64,000 nucleotides of DNA. Source: JAEUWI01 sp942492815. GTDB lineage: Bacteria > Hydrogenedentota > Hydrogenedentia > Hydrogenedentales > JAEUWI01. This document shows, one piece after another, positions 54,162 to 63,725 of this stretch. How positions within the stretch are numbered: position 1 is the first letter of the stretch; every line of letters starts with the position of its first letter. A program made the translations under genes and the position numbers. The notes under the pieces were generated by a model that did no database searches, was not told where the DNA came from, and saw nothing but the letters and a program-made list of their open reading frames with translations. Location of the stretch: positions 7,688,001-7,752,000 of the forward strand of contig OW818658.1 in assembly GCA_942492815.1 (NCBI GenBank). The letters run 5' to 3'.

Positions 54162-55601
54162 TTACAGCGCGTTCGGGGGTGTGCGCACGACCAGCAACCT
54201 TAACTCCGTCATGTCTTCGATCGCGTACTTGATGCCTTCGCGTCCGAGGCCGCTGTCTTTTACGCCGCCGTAGGGCATGTGGTCCACGCGCCAGGAGGGG
54301 ACGTCGCCGATGACGACGCCGCCGACATCCAGTTCGTCCCACGCGAGGTTGATCTTGTAGATGTCGCGGGTGAAGATGCCGGCCTGGAGGCCGAACTTGC
54401 TGTTGTTGACCTGATCCAAGGCTTCCCGGAAATCGCTGAACTTGGTGAGCAGGCAGGCCGGGCCGAAGAACTCTTCCACGTACATGGGCTCGTTCTCGGG
54501 CACGTTTTCGAGGATGGTGGCGTCGACAATGTTGTCTTTTCGCCCGCCGCCGCAAAGGAGCGTGGCGCCCGCGTTGAGGGCCGACTTGATCCACTCTTCC
54601 ATGCGGTCCGCTTCGCCCTTGGAGATGATGGGGCCGATGAAAGTGTCTTCATCGCGGGGGTCGCCGGCTTTGAGTTTCTTCGTGGCCGCGACGAACTTCT
54701 CTTTGAAGGCGTCGTAGATGGATTCGTGGATGATGATGCGCTGGACGCCGATGCAGCTTTGCCCGGACTGGTAGAAAGCGCCGATGACCATGCGTGCCAC
54801 GGCGTCATCGAGGTCAGTATCGTGATCGACGATGCAGGCCGCGTTGCCGCCGAGTTCGAGGACCACGGGCTTCTTACCCGCGCGGGCCTTGAGGTCCCAA
54901 CCCACGGCGGGGGAGCCGGTGAAGCTGAGGAACTTGAAGCGCTCGTCGGTCGTGAAGAGATCGGCACCATCGCGGCGGCAGGGCAGGATGGAGAAGGCGC
55001 CTTCGGGGAGATCGGTCTCGGCGAGGATTTCGCCGATGATGATCGCGCCGAGGGGCGTGAGGCTGGCGGGCTTGAGCACGAAGGGGCAACCGACGGCGAG
55101 GGCGGGCGCGACTTTGTGGGCGGCGAGGTTCAGCGGGAAGTTGAAGGGTGAAATGAAGGAGCAGGGGCCGATGGGCACGCGCTTGGCCATGCCGCTGTAG
55201 CCGTGGGCGCGGGCGCTGCGGTCCATGGGGATGACTTCGCCGCCGATGTTCACGGAAAGCTCCGCCGCGATCTTGAAGGTGTCGATGAGACGGGAGACTT
55301 CGCCGCGGCTGTCTTTAATCGGCTTGCCGCCTTCGATGCAGAGGGTCTGGGCGAGTTCTTCGGCGCGCTCTTTGAATCGGGCCACGCAGTGCTCCAGCAC
55401 GGCCTGGCGCTGGTAGGCCGGCATGCGGCGGCAGGGACCGTCGGCCTTCACGGCGGCGGCGATGGCCTGGTCGATAATGTCGGGACCGGCCATAGCCACT
55501 TTCGTGGCGACTTCACCGGTATATTTGTCGATCACGTCGAGGTCGGTATTGGCGTACACGGCCTTGTTGGCGAGATAGTAGGGATAGGAATCCTTGAGCA
55601 T
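54162..55601 (-). CDS. NAD(P)-dependent aldehyde dehydrogenase
   Basis: 479 aa, ATG 55601, full ALDH length. Active-site Cys283 is in FYQSGQSCIGVQR, Glu249 in VVLELGGNA, Asn154 in SPFNFPLNL, and the cofactor loop is FTGSPAVGWDLK. The C-terminal GGVKDSGLGREG is typical of lactaldehyde/glyceraldehyde and related ALDHs. It oxidises an aldehyde to an acid in the cytoplasm. Monocistronic, with its own terminator. Substrate not determined. Confidence 0.92.
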   Translation of the reverse strand: MLKDSYPYYLANKAVYANTDLDVIDKYTGEVATKVAMAGPDIIDQAIAAAVKADGPCRRMPAYQRQAVLEHCVARFKERAEELAQTLCIEGGKPIKDSRGEVSRLIDTFKIAAELSVNIGGEVIPMDRSARAHGYSGMAKRVPIGPCSFISPFNFPLNLAAHKVAPALAVGCPFVLKPASLTPLGAIIIGEILAETDLPEGAFSILPCRRDGADLFTTDERFKFLSFTGSPAVGWDLKARAGKKPVVLELGGNAACIVDHDTDLDDAVARMVIGAFYQSGQSCIGVQRIIIHESIYDAFKEKFVAATKKLKAGDPRDEDTFIGPIISKGEADRMEEWIKSALNAGATLLCGGGRKDNIVDATILENVPENEPMYVEEFFGPACLLTKFSDFREALDQVNNSKFGLQAGIFTRDIYKINLAWDELDVGGVVIGDVPSWRVDHMPYGGVKDSGLGREGIKYAIEDMTELRLLVVRTPPNAL

Positions 55602-55763
55602 GGGCGTATTCTCCCTGGTTGGGCGGCAGGCGACCGAAGGCCGAAAAACTGCTGGATATCACTGGCTGGGAACGCTGGCCGCAATGCGGGTCCAGCGGTG
55701 GGTAAGTGTACCTGAAAAAGGCTGGATTGTTCCATGCCCTGCCCCGGGGTTATGCGCATGGGG

Positions 55764-56390
55764 TCAGATGGCGGCCCCGCTCTCCCCGGAGCGGGTCATG
55801 ATGTCGGGGGTGCGCTCGGGGGTGCCATGGAGGTATTCGTTGAGCGTTTTCGCGTAGTCCTTCAACCCGAGAGAATCGGGGTAGACCTCGAGCCCGAGTT
55901 CGGTCTGGGCTAGAGCCTTCTTCAGGAGCACCCGGCTGTATTCATAGGGCACGTCCCGCACGAGGGCCTCGCGAAAGGCGCGAATGTAGACGAGGGCTGT
56001 CTTCTGGTAGAGCTCGCCCATGAATTTCTGCAGGTCCCCGTCAAACACGCCCTCGGGCACGGGCTGGCCGCGTTCGATGAGGGCCTGGGCGGTGAGGAGC
56101 TCGCCCTCGGCCAGGGTGAGCTGGGGCTGACCGAGATGGAGAAAGCTCAGGCCATAGTAAAAATGGCCCATGGGGTCCTCGGGATACTTCAGGAGGTGCT
56201 GCTGAATCAGGGGCCTGGCCTCGGGCCAGCGCTGCTGGTTGCCGATGGCCGACGCCTCGATGAGCAGGGCGGGGTCGTAGGCGGGGGGCGGACAGCCCCC
56301 GAGCAGCAGGGCGGCGCAGGCCACCATCAGGAGGGGGAGCGCCATTCCCCGGCCCAGCGGGCCGGGGAATCTGGTGCACGTAATTCTCAT
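55764..56390 (-). CDS. TPR-like lipoprotein
   Basis: 208 aa from ATG 56390, one base after the stop of the pseudo-HtrA gene. Lipoprotein signal LPLLMVACAALLLGGC (Cys34). The body is helical with TPR-like segments (QQRWPEARPLIQQHLLKYPE, PMGHFYYGLSFLHLGQPQLT). Third gene of the HtrA operon, probably an outer-membrane or periplasmic scaffold for the two HtrA-like proteins. No enzyme motif. Confidence 0.78.
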   Translation of the reverse strand: MRITCTRFPGPLGRGMALPLLMVACAALLLGGCPPPAYDPALLIEASAIGNQQRWPEARPLIQQHLLKYPEDPMGHFYYGLSFLHLGQPQLTLAEGELLTAQALIERGQPVPEGVFDGDLQKFMGELYQKTALVYIRAFREALVRDVPYEYSRVLLKKALAQTELGLEVYPDSLGLKDYAKTLNEYLHGTPERTPDIMTRSGESGAAI

Positions 56391-56391
56391 A

Positions 56392-57786
56392 TTACTTCCA
56401 GGCCGGTTCCAGTCGGAAGAAGCCTGTTTCCGACCCGAGGCGGGCAAAGACCGCCACTTCGGCCGGTTTCAGCTCCTGAACTTTCGCGATGGCGGCCTTG
56501 TATTCTTCGAGATTGCGCACGGGGACTTCGCCGACGGCCATCACGATGACGCCGGGACCCATTTTACCGACCTGTGCCGTACTGCCGGATTTCACGCTGC
56601 GGACGATGACGCCCTGAACCTCTTCGGAGAGGTTGAGGCGAATCCGCACGTCGCGGGTAAGCTCCCGGACCGTGAGGCCGAAGAAATCATCCACATACTC
56701 CTCAGCGTCGCTTGCGGCGCGGGGACGTTCGGCGAGGGTGACGGTGAGGTCGACCGGCTGGCCCTTGCGGAGCACGCGGACGGCGGCGGCCTTGCCCGCA
56801 CCAGCCTCACGGACGAGCTGGGTGAAGCCCATGACTTCCCGGTCCTGCTTGGCGCGGACCGGCGTTCCGTCGAAGCTGACGATGACGTCGCCCTCCTGAA
56901 GCCCGCCGGTGTGGGCCGGGGATCCGGGCACTACGGTGCTCACGATGAGCCCGCCTTTGGGATCGAGCTTCCAGTAGGTGGCGAAGTCGTCGGTGAGGGG
57001 CTGGGTGAAGACGCCCAGCCAGGCATCGCCGGCACCGGCGGGTGCGGCGGAGCCATCGGGGGGCGTCTGGATGTATTTTGCGAAGAGTTCGCTCTGATAG
57101 ACGAGTGGGTGACCGCTCCGAATGTGGAGCTCGCCACCTTCCGCCGCGCTCAGGTCGAAGCCCACGACGCCGACCACCCGGCCCGCGCTGTCGATGACCG
57201 GGCCATTGATGAATCCGAAGCGAACCGCTTCGTCGAGGCAGTAGGTGGTGCGGGGTTTTTCCAGGACGGACGAAATCCGGCCGACATGGATCGCGCGGTT
57301 GAAGTCCAGGGTGTCTCCCAGCAGCCCAACGACCGCCACGGGCTCCGCAAGGCCGAGGGAATTGCTCTCGGCGAACTTCACGAAGGGCAGGTTGAGGGGC
57401 TGATCGGATTTCAGCTTCAGGAAGGCGACGTTGACATCCTCGGGCTTGCCGACGATTTCCGCGTCGTAGTCCTTTTCGCTGTCGCCCTGGCCCAGCGTGA
57501 CGGAAATGTTGAAGGGCTGGCTGTTTTCCACCTTCATATGACCGTGGGTCATGATGAGGCCTTCGGGCGACACCACGAGCGCCAGGGCATTGCTGTCGCG
57601 CTTGGAAGATTCGCCGGTGGAGGCGTTGGTGACCTCGCTGGAATAATTCAGTATGCCGATGGCCGGGGTGAGATCGCTGTAGGCCTTTTTGAGCAGGGCC
57701 GTGTCGAAGCCGTCGTCGGCGGCGGCATTGAATACGGAACCCAAGGTCAGAAGAAGGGCCGTCAGGCGCATGGTGTTACTCGACAT
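56392..57786 (-). CDS. HtrA-like pseudo-protease with two PDZ domains
   Basis: 464 aa from ATG 57786, AAGGAG 6 nt upstream, overlapping the htrA stop by 11 nt. A signal peptide (RLTALLLTLGSVFNAAA) precedes a trypsin-like domain aligned to HtrA: VSPEGLIMTHGHM keeps His83, but the Asp position is Asn119 (EDVNVAFLKL) and the Ser position is Ile193 (GFINGPV for GNSGGPL). Two PDZ domains follow (GGLQEGDVIVSFDGTPVRAK, and GKMGPGVIVMAVGEVPVRNL). Catalytically dead by sequence; likely a regulator or chaperone partner of the active HtrA. Confidence 0.85.
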   Translation of the reverse strand: MSSNTMRLTALLLTLGSVFNAAADDGFDTALLKKAYSDLTPAIGILNYSSEVTNASTGESSKRDSNALALVVSPEGLIMTHGHMKVENSQPFNISVTLGQGDSEKDYDAEIVGKPEDVNVAFLKLKSDQPLNLPFVKFAESNSLGLAEPVAVVGLLGDTLDFNRAIHVGRISSVLEKPRTTYCLDEAVRFGFINGPVIDSAGRVVGVVGFDLSAAEGGELHIRSGHPLVYQSELFAKYIQTPPDGSAAPAGAGDAWLGVFTQPLTDDFATYWKLDPKGGLIVSTVVPGSPAHTGGLQEGDVIVSFDGTPVRAKQDREVMGFTQLVREAGAGKAAAVRVLRKGQPVDLTVTLAERPRAASDAEEYVDDFFGLTVRELTRDVRIRLNLSEEVQGVIVRSVKSGSTAQVGKMGPGVIVMAVGEVPVRNLEEYKAAIAKVQELKPAEVAVFARLGSETGFFRLEPAWK

Positions 57787-59251
57787 TTTGCACTCCTTCC
57801 ACGGGAACTGCGGGTGCGACGGGGGCGGTGGCCTCCTCTTTCATGGTCGGGTCCTGCTTGACCAGCACGTAGCGGTGCAGGGCCCGGTTGCGGACGGAGA
57901 GCAACACGAGGGGAACTTGTTTATCCACACGTTCGCGATAGAGGGTACTGAACTGTTCGAGATTCTCCACGACGATATCGTCCACGGAGAGGATGATGTC
58001 GCCCTGGGCGAGGCCCACCTTGGTGGCCAGGCCGCCGACCTGGGTTCCCGAGACGAGGACGCCCTGTCGGGATTCGAGGCGCGCGCGGCGCACGATGGCG
58101 GGGGTCAGTTCGGAGGCGGTGAAGCCCCACTCGGTGTATTCCACCTGGGCACCCTTGAGACCGCCCTGCTCCTCGGTGACGATGGGAATATCGATCTTCT
58201 GTTCGCCACGTTGGAACGTGAAAGTGGCCGGCTGCCCCACGGGGAGATCGGCGATAAGCTTGTGTACTTTCGGCAAATCTTCCTCAAAGCGGGCATTCAC
58301 CGGGGTTCCATTGACGGCCACGAGGATGTCGCCGGGCTGAACGCCCGTCGGCGTTGCCGCACTCTCGTCGCGCACCGGCCCGAGCACAGGCTGGGTGCGG
58401 GCCTCGGCGGCGGGCGAAAGGGGATCGATATCAGCCACGACCACGCCCTGGCGGGTGGCGTCGTCGGTGCGGGCGAGCATTTCCTGGAGGTCGAGGCCCA
58501 CCCAACTCCGCTCGACGCGACCCTTGGCGATAATGGAATCCACCACCTGGCGGACCATGCTGCTGGGAATGGCAAAGCCCACGTTTTCCGCGCCGCGGAG
58601 CACCATGGTGTTCACGCCGATCACATCGCCGTGCAGGTCCACGAGGGGACCGCCGCTGTTGCCGGGATTGATGGCGGCGTCGGTCTGAACCCAGTTGGAA
58701 AAGGAGATGCCGCCTTCGGTCTGGCCGCCGAGGTTGCGGTCGGTCACGCTGACAATGCCCATGGAGACGGAGCGCGAGAGGCCGTGGGGGCTGCCCATGG
58801 CCATGACGGTCTGGCCCGCTTCGAGCTTGCTGGAATCGCCAAGGCGCACGAAGGGCAGTTTTTCCGGTACATCGAGCTTCAGCACGGCGAGATCGGTGTA
58901 GGGATCGACGCCCACCACTTTGGCATCGACTTCGTTCTTGTCGCCGAGGACGCAGCGTACGACCTTGCTCTCACCGGCGACGTGTTCGTTCGTGACGACG
59001 TATCCATCGGGCGAGATGATGAAGCCACTGCCGACGATGAGGACTTCTTTGCGCTGTCCCTGGGCGTAGACCTCTTTGACGGGCCGGATATGCACCAGCG
59101 CGGGCGCGACGATATTCTTCGCGTGGATCACGGCGTTCTGGGAGAGCCCGCCCGTGGTGGCGCAGCCGCTGGCGAGGAGGGTGGCTGTGGCGGTCGCCGC
59201 CAGCACCCATCCAAATGCGGGCCGCGCGCGGAAAACTTTTCGTTGCCTCAA
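57776..59251 (-). CDS. HtrA/DegP-type serine protease lipoprotein with PDZ domains
   Basis: 491 aa from TTG 59251, chosen because AAGGAG sits 7 nt upstream; longer readings lack a site. Lipobox LLASGC (Cys30). The intact triad is His90 (TNEHV), Asp120 (DPYTDLAVLK) and Ser199 (NPGNSGGPL). PDZ1 (~295-390) includes GVQPGDILVAVNGTPVNARF, and PDZ2 (~395-460) includes GLAQGDIILSVDDIVVENLE. It degrades or refolds misfolded envelope proteins. First gene of an operon with the pseudo-HtrA and a TPR lipoprotein. Confidence 0.93.
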   Translation of the reverse strand: MRQRKVFRARPAFGWVLAATATATLLASGCATTGGLSQNAVIHAKNIVAPALVHIRPVKEVYAQGQRKEVLIVGSGFIISPDGYVVTNEHVAGESKVVRCVLGDKNEVDAKVVGVDPYTDLAVLKLDVPEKLPFVRLGDSSKLEAGQTVMAMGSPHGLSRSVSMGIVSVTDRNLGGQTEGGISFSNWVQTDAAINPGNSGGPLVDLHGDVIGVNTMVLRGAENVGFAIPSSMVRQVVDSIIAKGRVERSWVGLDLQEMLARTDDATRQGVVVADIDPLSPAAEARTQPVLGPVRDESAATPTGVQPGDILVAVNGTPVNARFEEDLPKVHKLIADLPVGQPATFTFQRGEQKIDIPIVTEEQGGLKGAQVEYTEWGFTASELTPAIVRRARLESRQGVLVSGTQVGGLATKVGLAQGDIILSVDDIVVENLEQFSTLYRERVDKQVPLVLLSVRNRALHRYVLVKQDPTMKEEATAPVAPAVPVEGVQNVE

Positions 59252-59473
59252 ACGCTCTCTCCTTAACCTTAGAAAAACGACGCAGTTACGCGGGCATAGC
59301 CGCCGCGCGGTGATTATACGGTAAGCCGTTCGTCGCGGCAATGTTGAAATCTGATGCAGTCGGTGCAGGTCGCAGAGCGGAGTATGACGAACCCCATCGC
59401 GCCCCTGGTGCAGGTGCATTCCTTCGGGGGGGCGTGCTATCGTCCCCTTACATTCGCCATCCAAGGAAAGTTA

Positions 59474-61276
59474 ATGTCATTTCTCATTATACTCATCGCC
59501 GCCTGGGGCACCGGTGCGGTACTGTTGAGTCGCGTCCCGATTGACGACCCGCTGGAGTCGTTGGGTTGCCGTCTGCTTTGCGGTCTGGTGCCCGTGGCGG
59601 TGGTTGCGGTGGCCGTGGGCAGCTATTCGCTGAACTGGGCCCAGTACCTCCTCGGCGGTGTGGCGCTCTGCGTGGTGCTTAATTCACTCCGGCCCGCCGC
59701 GCGGATCTCGGGCGTTCAAAGCCCCGCCCATTTTTCCCGATTGTCGTGGCTGGAAAAGGCTGCGGTGGCGGCGGTCCTCTGCGCCTGGCTCCTTGCTCTC
59801 CTTGGCGCGCTGGCCCCTTCCACGGGATGGGACGCCGCCGTGGCGCATCTGGCCCTGCCTTCGGATTATGGCCGGGCGGGCCGGATTCTTACGGAGCCGG
59901 GGAACGTGTATTCCGGCTATCCCCATTTCATGCACAGCCTCTACGCCGTGGCCATGCTGGGTAACCACGAATTGCCCGTTTCTCTCCTGAACTGGTCCAT
60001 GGGCTGCCTCGCGTGTATTGCCATTTACAGTCTGGGTCGGCGGGTGGGCACGCGCCAGACGGGTCTGGTCTCGGCGGCACTGTTGGCCACGGCCCCGATC
60101 TATCTGGATCAGGCGGGCAACGTGGGGATTGATTTGCCCTTTGTGGCCTACAGCACGGCGGCCCTGGCCGCCGCAGTCGCCTGGCATGACGAGAGAAAGC
60201 TGCACTGGCTGGTGGTGGCGGGGATACTGGCGGGCGCTTCCTGCGGGATCCGGCACACGGGCTACCTCGTGTGCGGGCTGCTTATCCTCGGCGTGGCGAT
60301 CCTCTCCCTGCGCGCCAAGTTCCTGCATCCCCTGGGGGCCTTCGCCCTGGTGGCGACGATCGCGGCACTGCCATGGCTCATCCGAAGCTGGCTGGTGACC
60401 GGGAATCCGATTTTTCCCTTCCTGCTTTCGGTCTTTCCCGATTCGCCCATCGACCACATCGCCGTATCCACCCCTGGGGCGCATGAATCGATCGGTCGCT
60501 CCTCGGGGATGGGTCTGGTGGCCTTTCTCCGCTTCCCCTGGGATATCGTCATGCGCCCGGCAATGTACGACGGGTGGAACAAGTCACCGGGGGGCATGAT
60601 CCTCATTCTAGGCGTGCCGGGCCTGATCGTGGGAGGCGCGCGGGCATGGTGGCTGGGGGCCTTCAGCGCGGCGGGGGGGGCGGCCTTCTTTTTTTTCCAA
60701 CGGCTCGCGCGCTATCTGCTGCCCTTTTTCACGCCCATGATGGTGGTGGCGGCGTTGACGGCGGAGCGGTTGCCCCGGGGACGGCGGGCGGTGGCGGCGC
60801 TGCTGATTTTTTCGTTTGCCTACGGACTGGCGCTGCACGCGGCGGCGGTCCACTTTAGGATTCCCGTGGTGCTGGGTCGCCAGTCGAAGCAGGATTACTT
60901 GAACGAGCGGGTGGAGCGCTATGGCGCCTTCGTGTTTGCGAACAGCCGGCTGAACGACGGGGGCAGGATCCTGACGCTGGATCAGCGGAGCTATTACCTC
61001 GACGGCCCGAGCTACCAGAACCACTGGAGCCTGAAGCGCATCGCATCGCTGTCGCTGGACGAACAGATGTCCTGGCTGCACGAAAGCAAAATCCGCTATG
61101 TGATGGTGCCGGAAGACTTCATCGCGGAATCCGGGGCGCTCTCCGGAGAGATCGGGGCGATGGTGGCGGTGTGGCAAGGGAGCCCCCAGCAGTTTGAATT
61201 GATCGACTCACCCCTGCAACTGCCCCGGAAGGACGGGAAGGGCGTGGAGAAGGTGAGCTTTTATGCGGTGCGGTGA
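59474..61276 (+). CDS. Multi-spanning GT-C-like glycosyltransferase
   Basis: 600 aa from ATG 59474, AAGGA upstream; an earlier in-frame codon is not supported. About 11-12 membrane helices, with the first extracytoplasmic loop STGWDAAVAHLALPSDYGRA carrying an acidic residue as in GT39/ArnT-like enzymes. A C-terminal soluble part (~490-600) contains LDQRSYYLDGPSYQNHWSLK. It likely uses a polyprenyl-phosphate sugar. Opens the second polysaccharide locus; the flippase start overlaps or abuts its stop. Confidence 0.75.
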   Translation: MSFLIILIAAWGTGAVLLSRVPIDDPLESLGCRLLCGLVPVAVVAVAVGSYSLNWAQYLLGGVALCVVLNSLRPAARISGVQSPAHFSRLSWLEKAAVAAVLCAWLLALLGALAPSTGWDAAVAHLALPSDYGRAGRILTEPGNVYSGYPHFMHSLYAVAMLGNHELPVSLLNWSMGCLACIAIYSLGRRVGTRQTGLVSAALLATAPIYLDQAGNVGIDLPFVAYSTAALAAAVAWHDERKLHWLVVAGILAGASCGIRHTGYLVCGLLILGVAILSLRAKFLHPLGAFALVATIAALPWLIRSWLVTGNPIFPFLLSVFPDSPIDHIAVSTPGAHESIGRSSGMGLVAFLRFPWDIVMRPAMYDGWNKSPGGMILILGVPGLIVGGARAWWLGAFSAAGGAAFFFFQRLARYLLPFFTPMMVVAALTAERLPRGRRAVAALLIFSFAYGLALHAAAVHFRIPVVLGRQSKQDYLNERVERYGAFVFANSRLNDGGRILTLDQRSYYLDGPSYQNHWSLKRIASLSLDEQMSWLHESKIRYVMVPEDFIAESGALSGEIGAMVAVWQGSPQQFELIDSPLQLPRKDGKGVEKVSFYAVR

Positions 61277-61278
61277 CC

Positions 61279-62898
61279 ATGTCTGACCGGCGGACGATCG
61301 CGCGGAACACCGTGTTTAATGCGGCGGGCCGAATCTGGGAGGCCGTGGCCGGCATCGGGCTTACGGTGTACACCATCGACCAGGTGGGCTTGGAGGGCTT
61401 CGGCTTGTGGTCGCTGGTGGCCCTCTTCACGGGCTACGCGGCCCTTTTCGATTTTGGCGTGAGCAGTGCGTTCACGAAATATATCGCCTCCTTCGCGGCG
61501 AAGGACGACCGGAACAGCGTGAGTGCGGTGGTGAGCACGGGCGTGTATTTCTACGCCCTGCTCGGCCTGCTTTTTGTGGGGCTGGGCTGGCCGCTGATCG
61601 ACCTGCTGTTGCTGGGGATGGTGAAGCTGATGCACGTGCTGAACCCCGGCTATACGCAGATCATTGCCAACAACGCGCTGTGGGACGAGGCGCGGGTGCT
61701 GCTGCGGGGTGCCCTGTTGCTCTTTGCGGCGGGGAACTGCGCCGCGCCCTTTTCCGCCCTGCAGTCGGGCCTCCAGCGGATGGGCCTGACCAATGCCATC
61801 GGCTTTGCGGCGTCGCTGGTTAAGGTGGTGGCGACGGTCGCCTTTCTGGAGGCGGATTTTGGCGTGCGGGGCCTGCTGTACACCAGCGGGGTGGTTTTTG
61901 CCTTCACCACGGCCGCGAGCGTTGTGGTGGCCTACCGGATCTATCCGGGCCTCCGCTGCAATCCCATGCGTATGACGTGGCCCGTGTTTCAGGTGTTGCT
62001 GAGCTTTGGCTGGCGCTCCCAGGTGGCGCGACTGGCGAACCTGATCAACTTCCAGACGGACAGGATGATCGTGGCGCTGGTGAGCGGCGGCAGCCTGGAT
62101 CTGGTGGGGCTGTACCGCGTGGCCGAGGACCTTTCCGCCAAGGTGCGCCAGGCACCGATGTTGATGGTGAGCGCGCTGATTCCGGCGGTTTCCAGTCTGG
62201 ACGCGCGGGACGATCAGGAGCGGCTCCGGACGCTTTACCTCCGTTCCACAAAATACGTGGCGGCGGTGACGGCGCCGGTGGCGCTTTATGTTCTTGCCGC
62301 CACCGAGATGCTCCTATCGCTGTATGCGGAAAAGTCCGGCTTGCACGAGGCGGGCTGGGTGGCGCGGATCATCATATTGGGTTATGTGATGAATGTGCTG
62401 CCGGGACCGGGCGTGAGCATCGCCCTCGGCAAGGGGAACGCGGGATTGCCGATGGTCGCGGGGATTATCTCCATGACAGGCAATATAGTGCTGACCATTT
62501 CCTTGTACGCGCTTATCGGATTTTATGGTATCCCGCTGGGGACGGCGCTGGCCCTGGGGCTCTCCACGGTGTGGTTCTTCGGCGCGATGCGGCGGGAAGT
62601 GGCGGTACCGCCGCTGCGCCTGCTGAGGGAGTCGCTGCTGTGGCCCGTGGTGGCATCGCTGCCGGGCTTTGCGCTGTGCGCCGGGGTAAACTGGGCCGTG
62701 GCGGGCTATGACGGCCGCATCGGCAACCTGCTGATCGCGGGGGCCTGCGCTGGCGTCTTCGGGCTGAGCTATGTCGCCTGCCTGCGCTGGTCCCCGTTTC
62801 TGGATCGCTACGACGTGGCCTTCCTTCGCGAGACGTTGCGCCTGGACCGGTTTCCCGGCTTTCGTTTTCTCACTGCGAGGGCCGAAAATGTGGTCTAA
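61279..62898 (+). CDS. Wzx-like polysaccharide flippase (MOP superfamily)
   Basis: 539 aa from ATG 61279; a GTG at 61273 would overlap the previous stop by 4 nt and is possible. About 14 membrane helices. N-terminal RTIARNTVFNAAGRIWEAVA and GLEGFGLWSLVALFTGYAAL, with an internal LVSGGSLDLVGLYRVAEDLS, fit polysaccharide exporters of the MOP superfamily. It moves lipid-linked glycan across the inner membrane. The stop overlaps the start of the methyltransferase gene by 11 nt. Confidence 0.85.
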   Translation: MSDRRTIARNTVFNAAGRIWEAVAGIGLTVYTIDQVGLEGFGLWSLVALFTGYAALFDFGVSSAFTKYIASFAAKDDRNSVSAVVSTGVYFYALLGLLFVGLGWPLIDLLLLGMVKLMHVLNPGYTQIIANNALWDEARVLLRGALLLFAAGNCAAPFSALQSGLQRMGLTNAIGFAASLVKVVATVAFLEADFGVRGLLYTSGVVFAFTTAASVVVAYRIYPGLRCNPMRMTWPVFQVLLSFGWRSQVARLANLINFQTDRMIVALVSGGSLDLVGLYRVAEDLSAKVRQAPMLMVSALIPAVSSLDARDDQERLRTLYLRSTKYVAAVTAPVALYVLAATEMLLSLYAEKSGLHEAGWVARIIILGYVMNVLPGPGVSIALGKGNAGLPMVAGIISMTGNIVLTISLYALIGFYGIPLGTALALGLSTVWFFGAMRREVAVPPLRLLRESLLWPVVASLPGFALCAGVNWAVAGYDGRIGNLLIAGACAGVFGLSYVACLRWSPFLDRYDVAFLRETLRLDRFPGFRFLTARAENVV

Positions 62899-63655
62899 GG
62901 TCAACGCGAAATTACGCGCCTGGGCGGAGAAAGATGGCCGGGGTTATCCCGACTGGGCGGTGCGCTATCTGCCGATCCTGCGCCGTTTCCCGGGACGGGA
63001 CTGGTCGGCGCTGCGGATTCTGGAGATTGGCGCGAACGAGAATGGCTTCGCGCGCTTCAGCGGCGCGAAGGTGGTGGCGCTGGATCTAGCGGTGCCCCAC
63101 TTGAAGGCCGCGCGGGCCAGCCAGGCCGTGGTGCCGGTGGCCGCGGATATCGGCGCGCTGCCCTTTGGCGACGCTCAGTTTGATGTGGTGGTTTGTTTGG
63201 ACACCTACGAGCACATCCCGGTGGAACACCGGAAACTGGCGAACCGGGAGATCGTTCGGGTGCTGCGGGCAGACGGGATGGCGGTGATTGGCTTTCCATC
63301 GGGCGAGGGTGCTTTCGCGGCGGAGGGCCGGATCCGCGCGGCCTACGGCGCGCTTACGGGCGGCACGATACGGTGGCTGGAGGAACATGTGGCGATGGGA
63401 CTTCCGGACGCCCGGGAGGTGGAAAGGGATCTCGCCCTGGCCTGTGGTGCAGACTATCGGGTAGAGCGACGGGGGAATGGAGCGCTGTGGATGTGGGAAT
63501 GGATGTGGCGCGTGCTCATGTGCAACTGGCCGGGACGGGGCAATGGATTTGCCCAGGCAGGTCTGCGCCTGCTGGTGCCGGTGATCTCGCGGATGCACGG
63601 CGCGCCGTGCTACCGCGCGATGCTGTGGGTGACCCCGACGAGGGGGGAGCGATGA
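62888..63655 (+). CDS. Class I SAM-dependent methyltransferase of a polysaccharide locus
   Basis: 255 aa, ATG 62888, overlapping the flippase stop. Motif I is ILEIGANENGFARF (~residues 44-57, a variant of E-x-G-x-G-x-G), then VVALDLAVPHLKAARAS and the motif IV region DVVVCLDTYEHIPVEHRKL. It probably modifies a sugar or a carrier-lipid intermediate. GC-rich like its neighbours, unlike the methyltransferases at 42535-43987. Confidence 0.8.
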   Translation: MWSKVNAKLRAWAEKDGRGYPDWAVRYLPILRRFPGRDWSALRILEIGANENGFARFSGAKVVALDLAVPHLKAARASQAVVPVAADIGALPFGDAQFDVVVCLDTYEHIPVEHRKLANREIVRVLRADGMAVIGFPSGEGAFAAEGRIRAAYGALTGGTIRWLEEHVAMGLPDAREVERDLALACGADYRVERRGNGALWMWEWMWRVLMCNWPGRGNGFAQAGLRLLVPVISRMHGAPCYRAMLWVTPTRGER

Positions 63656-63725
63656 ATCGTGCGTGCGAAATAGGGAATGGTGGGAGGGAGGTAGTCCAAC
63701 GCCGTGCTTTCTCAGGGCGGCGCCC

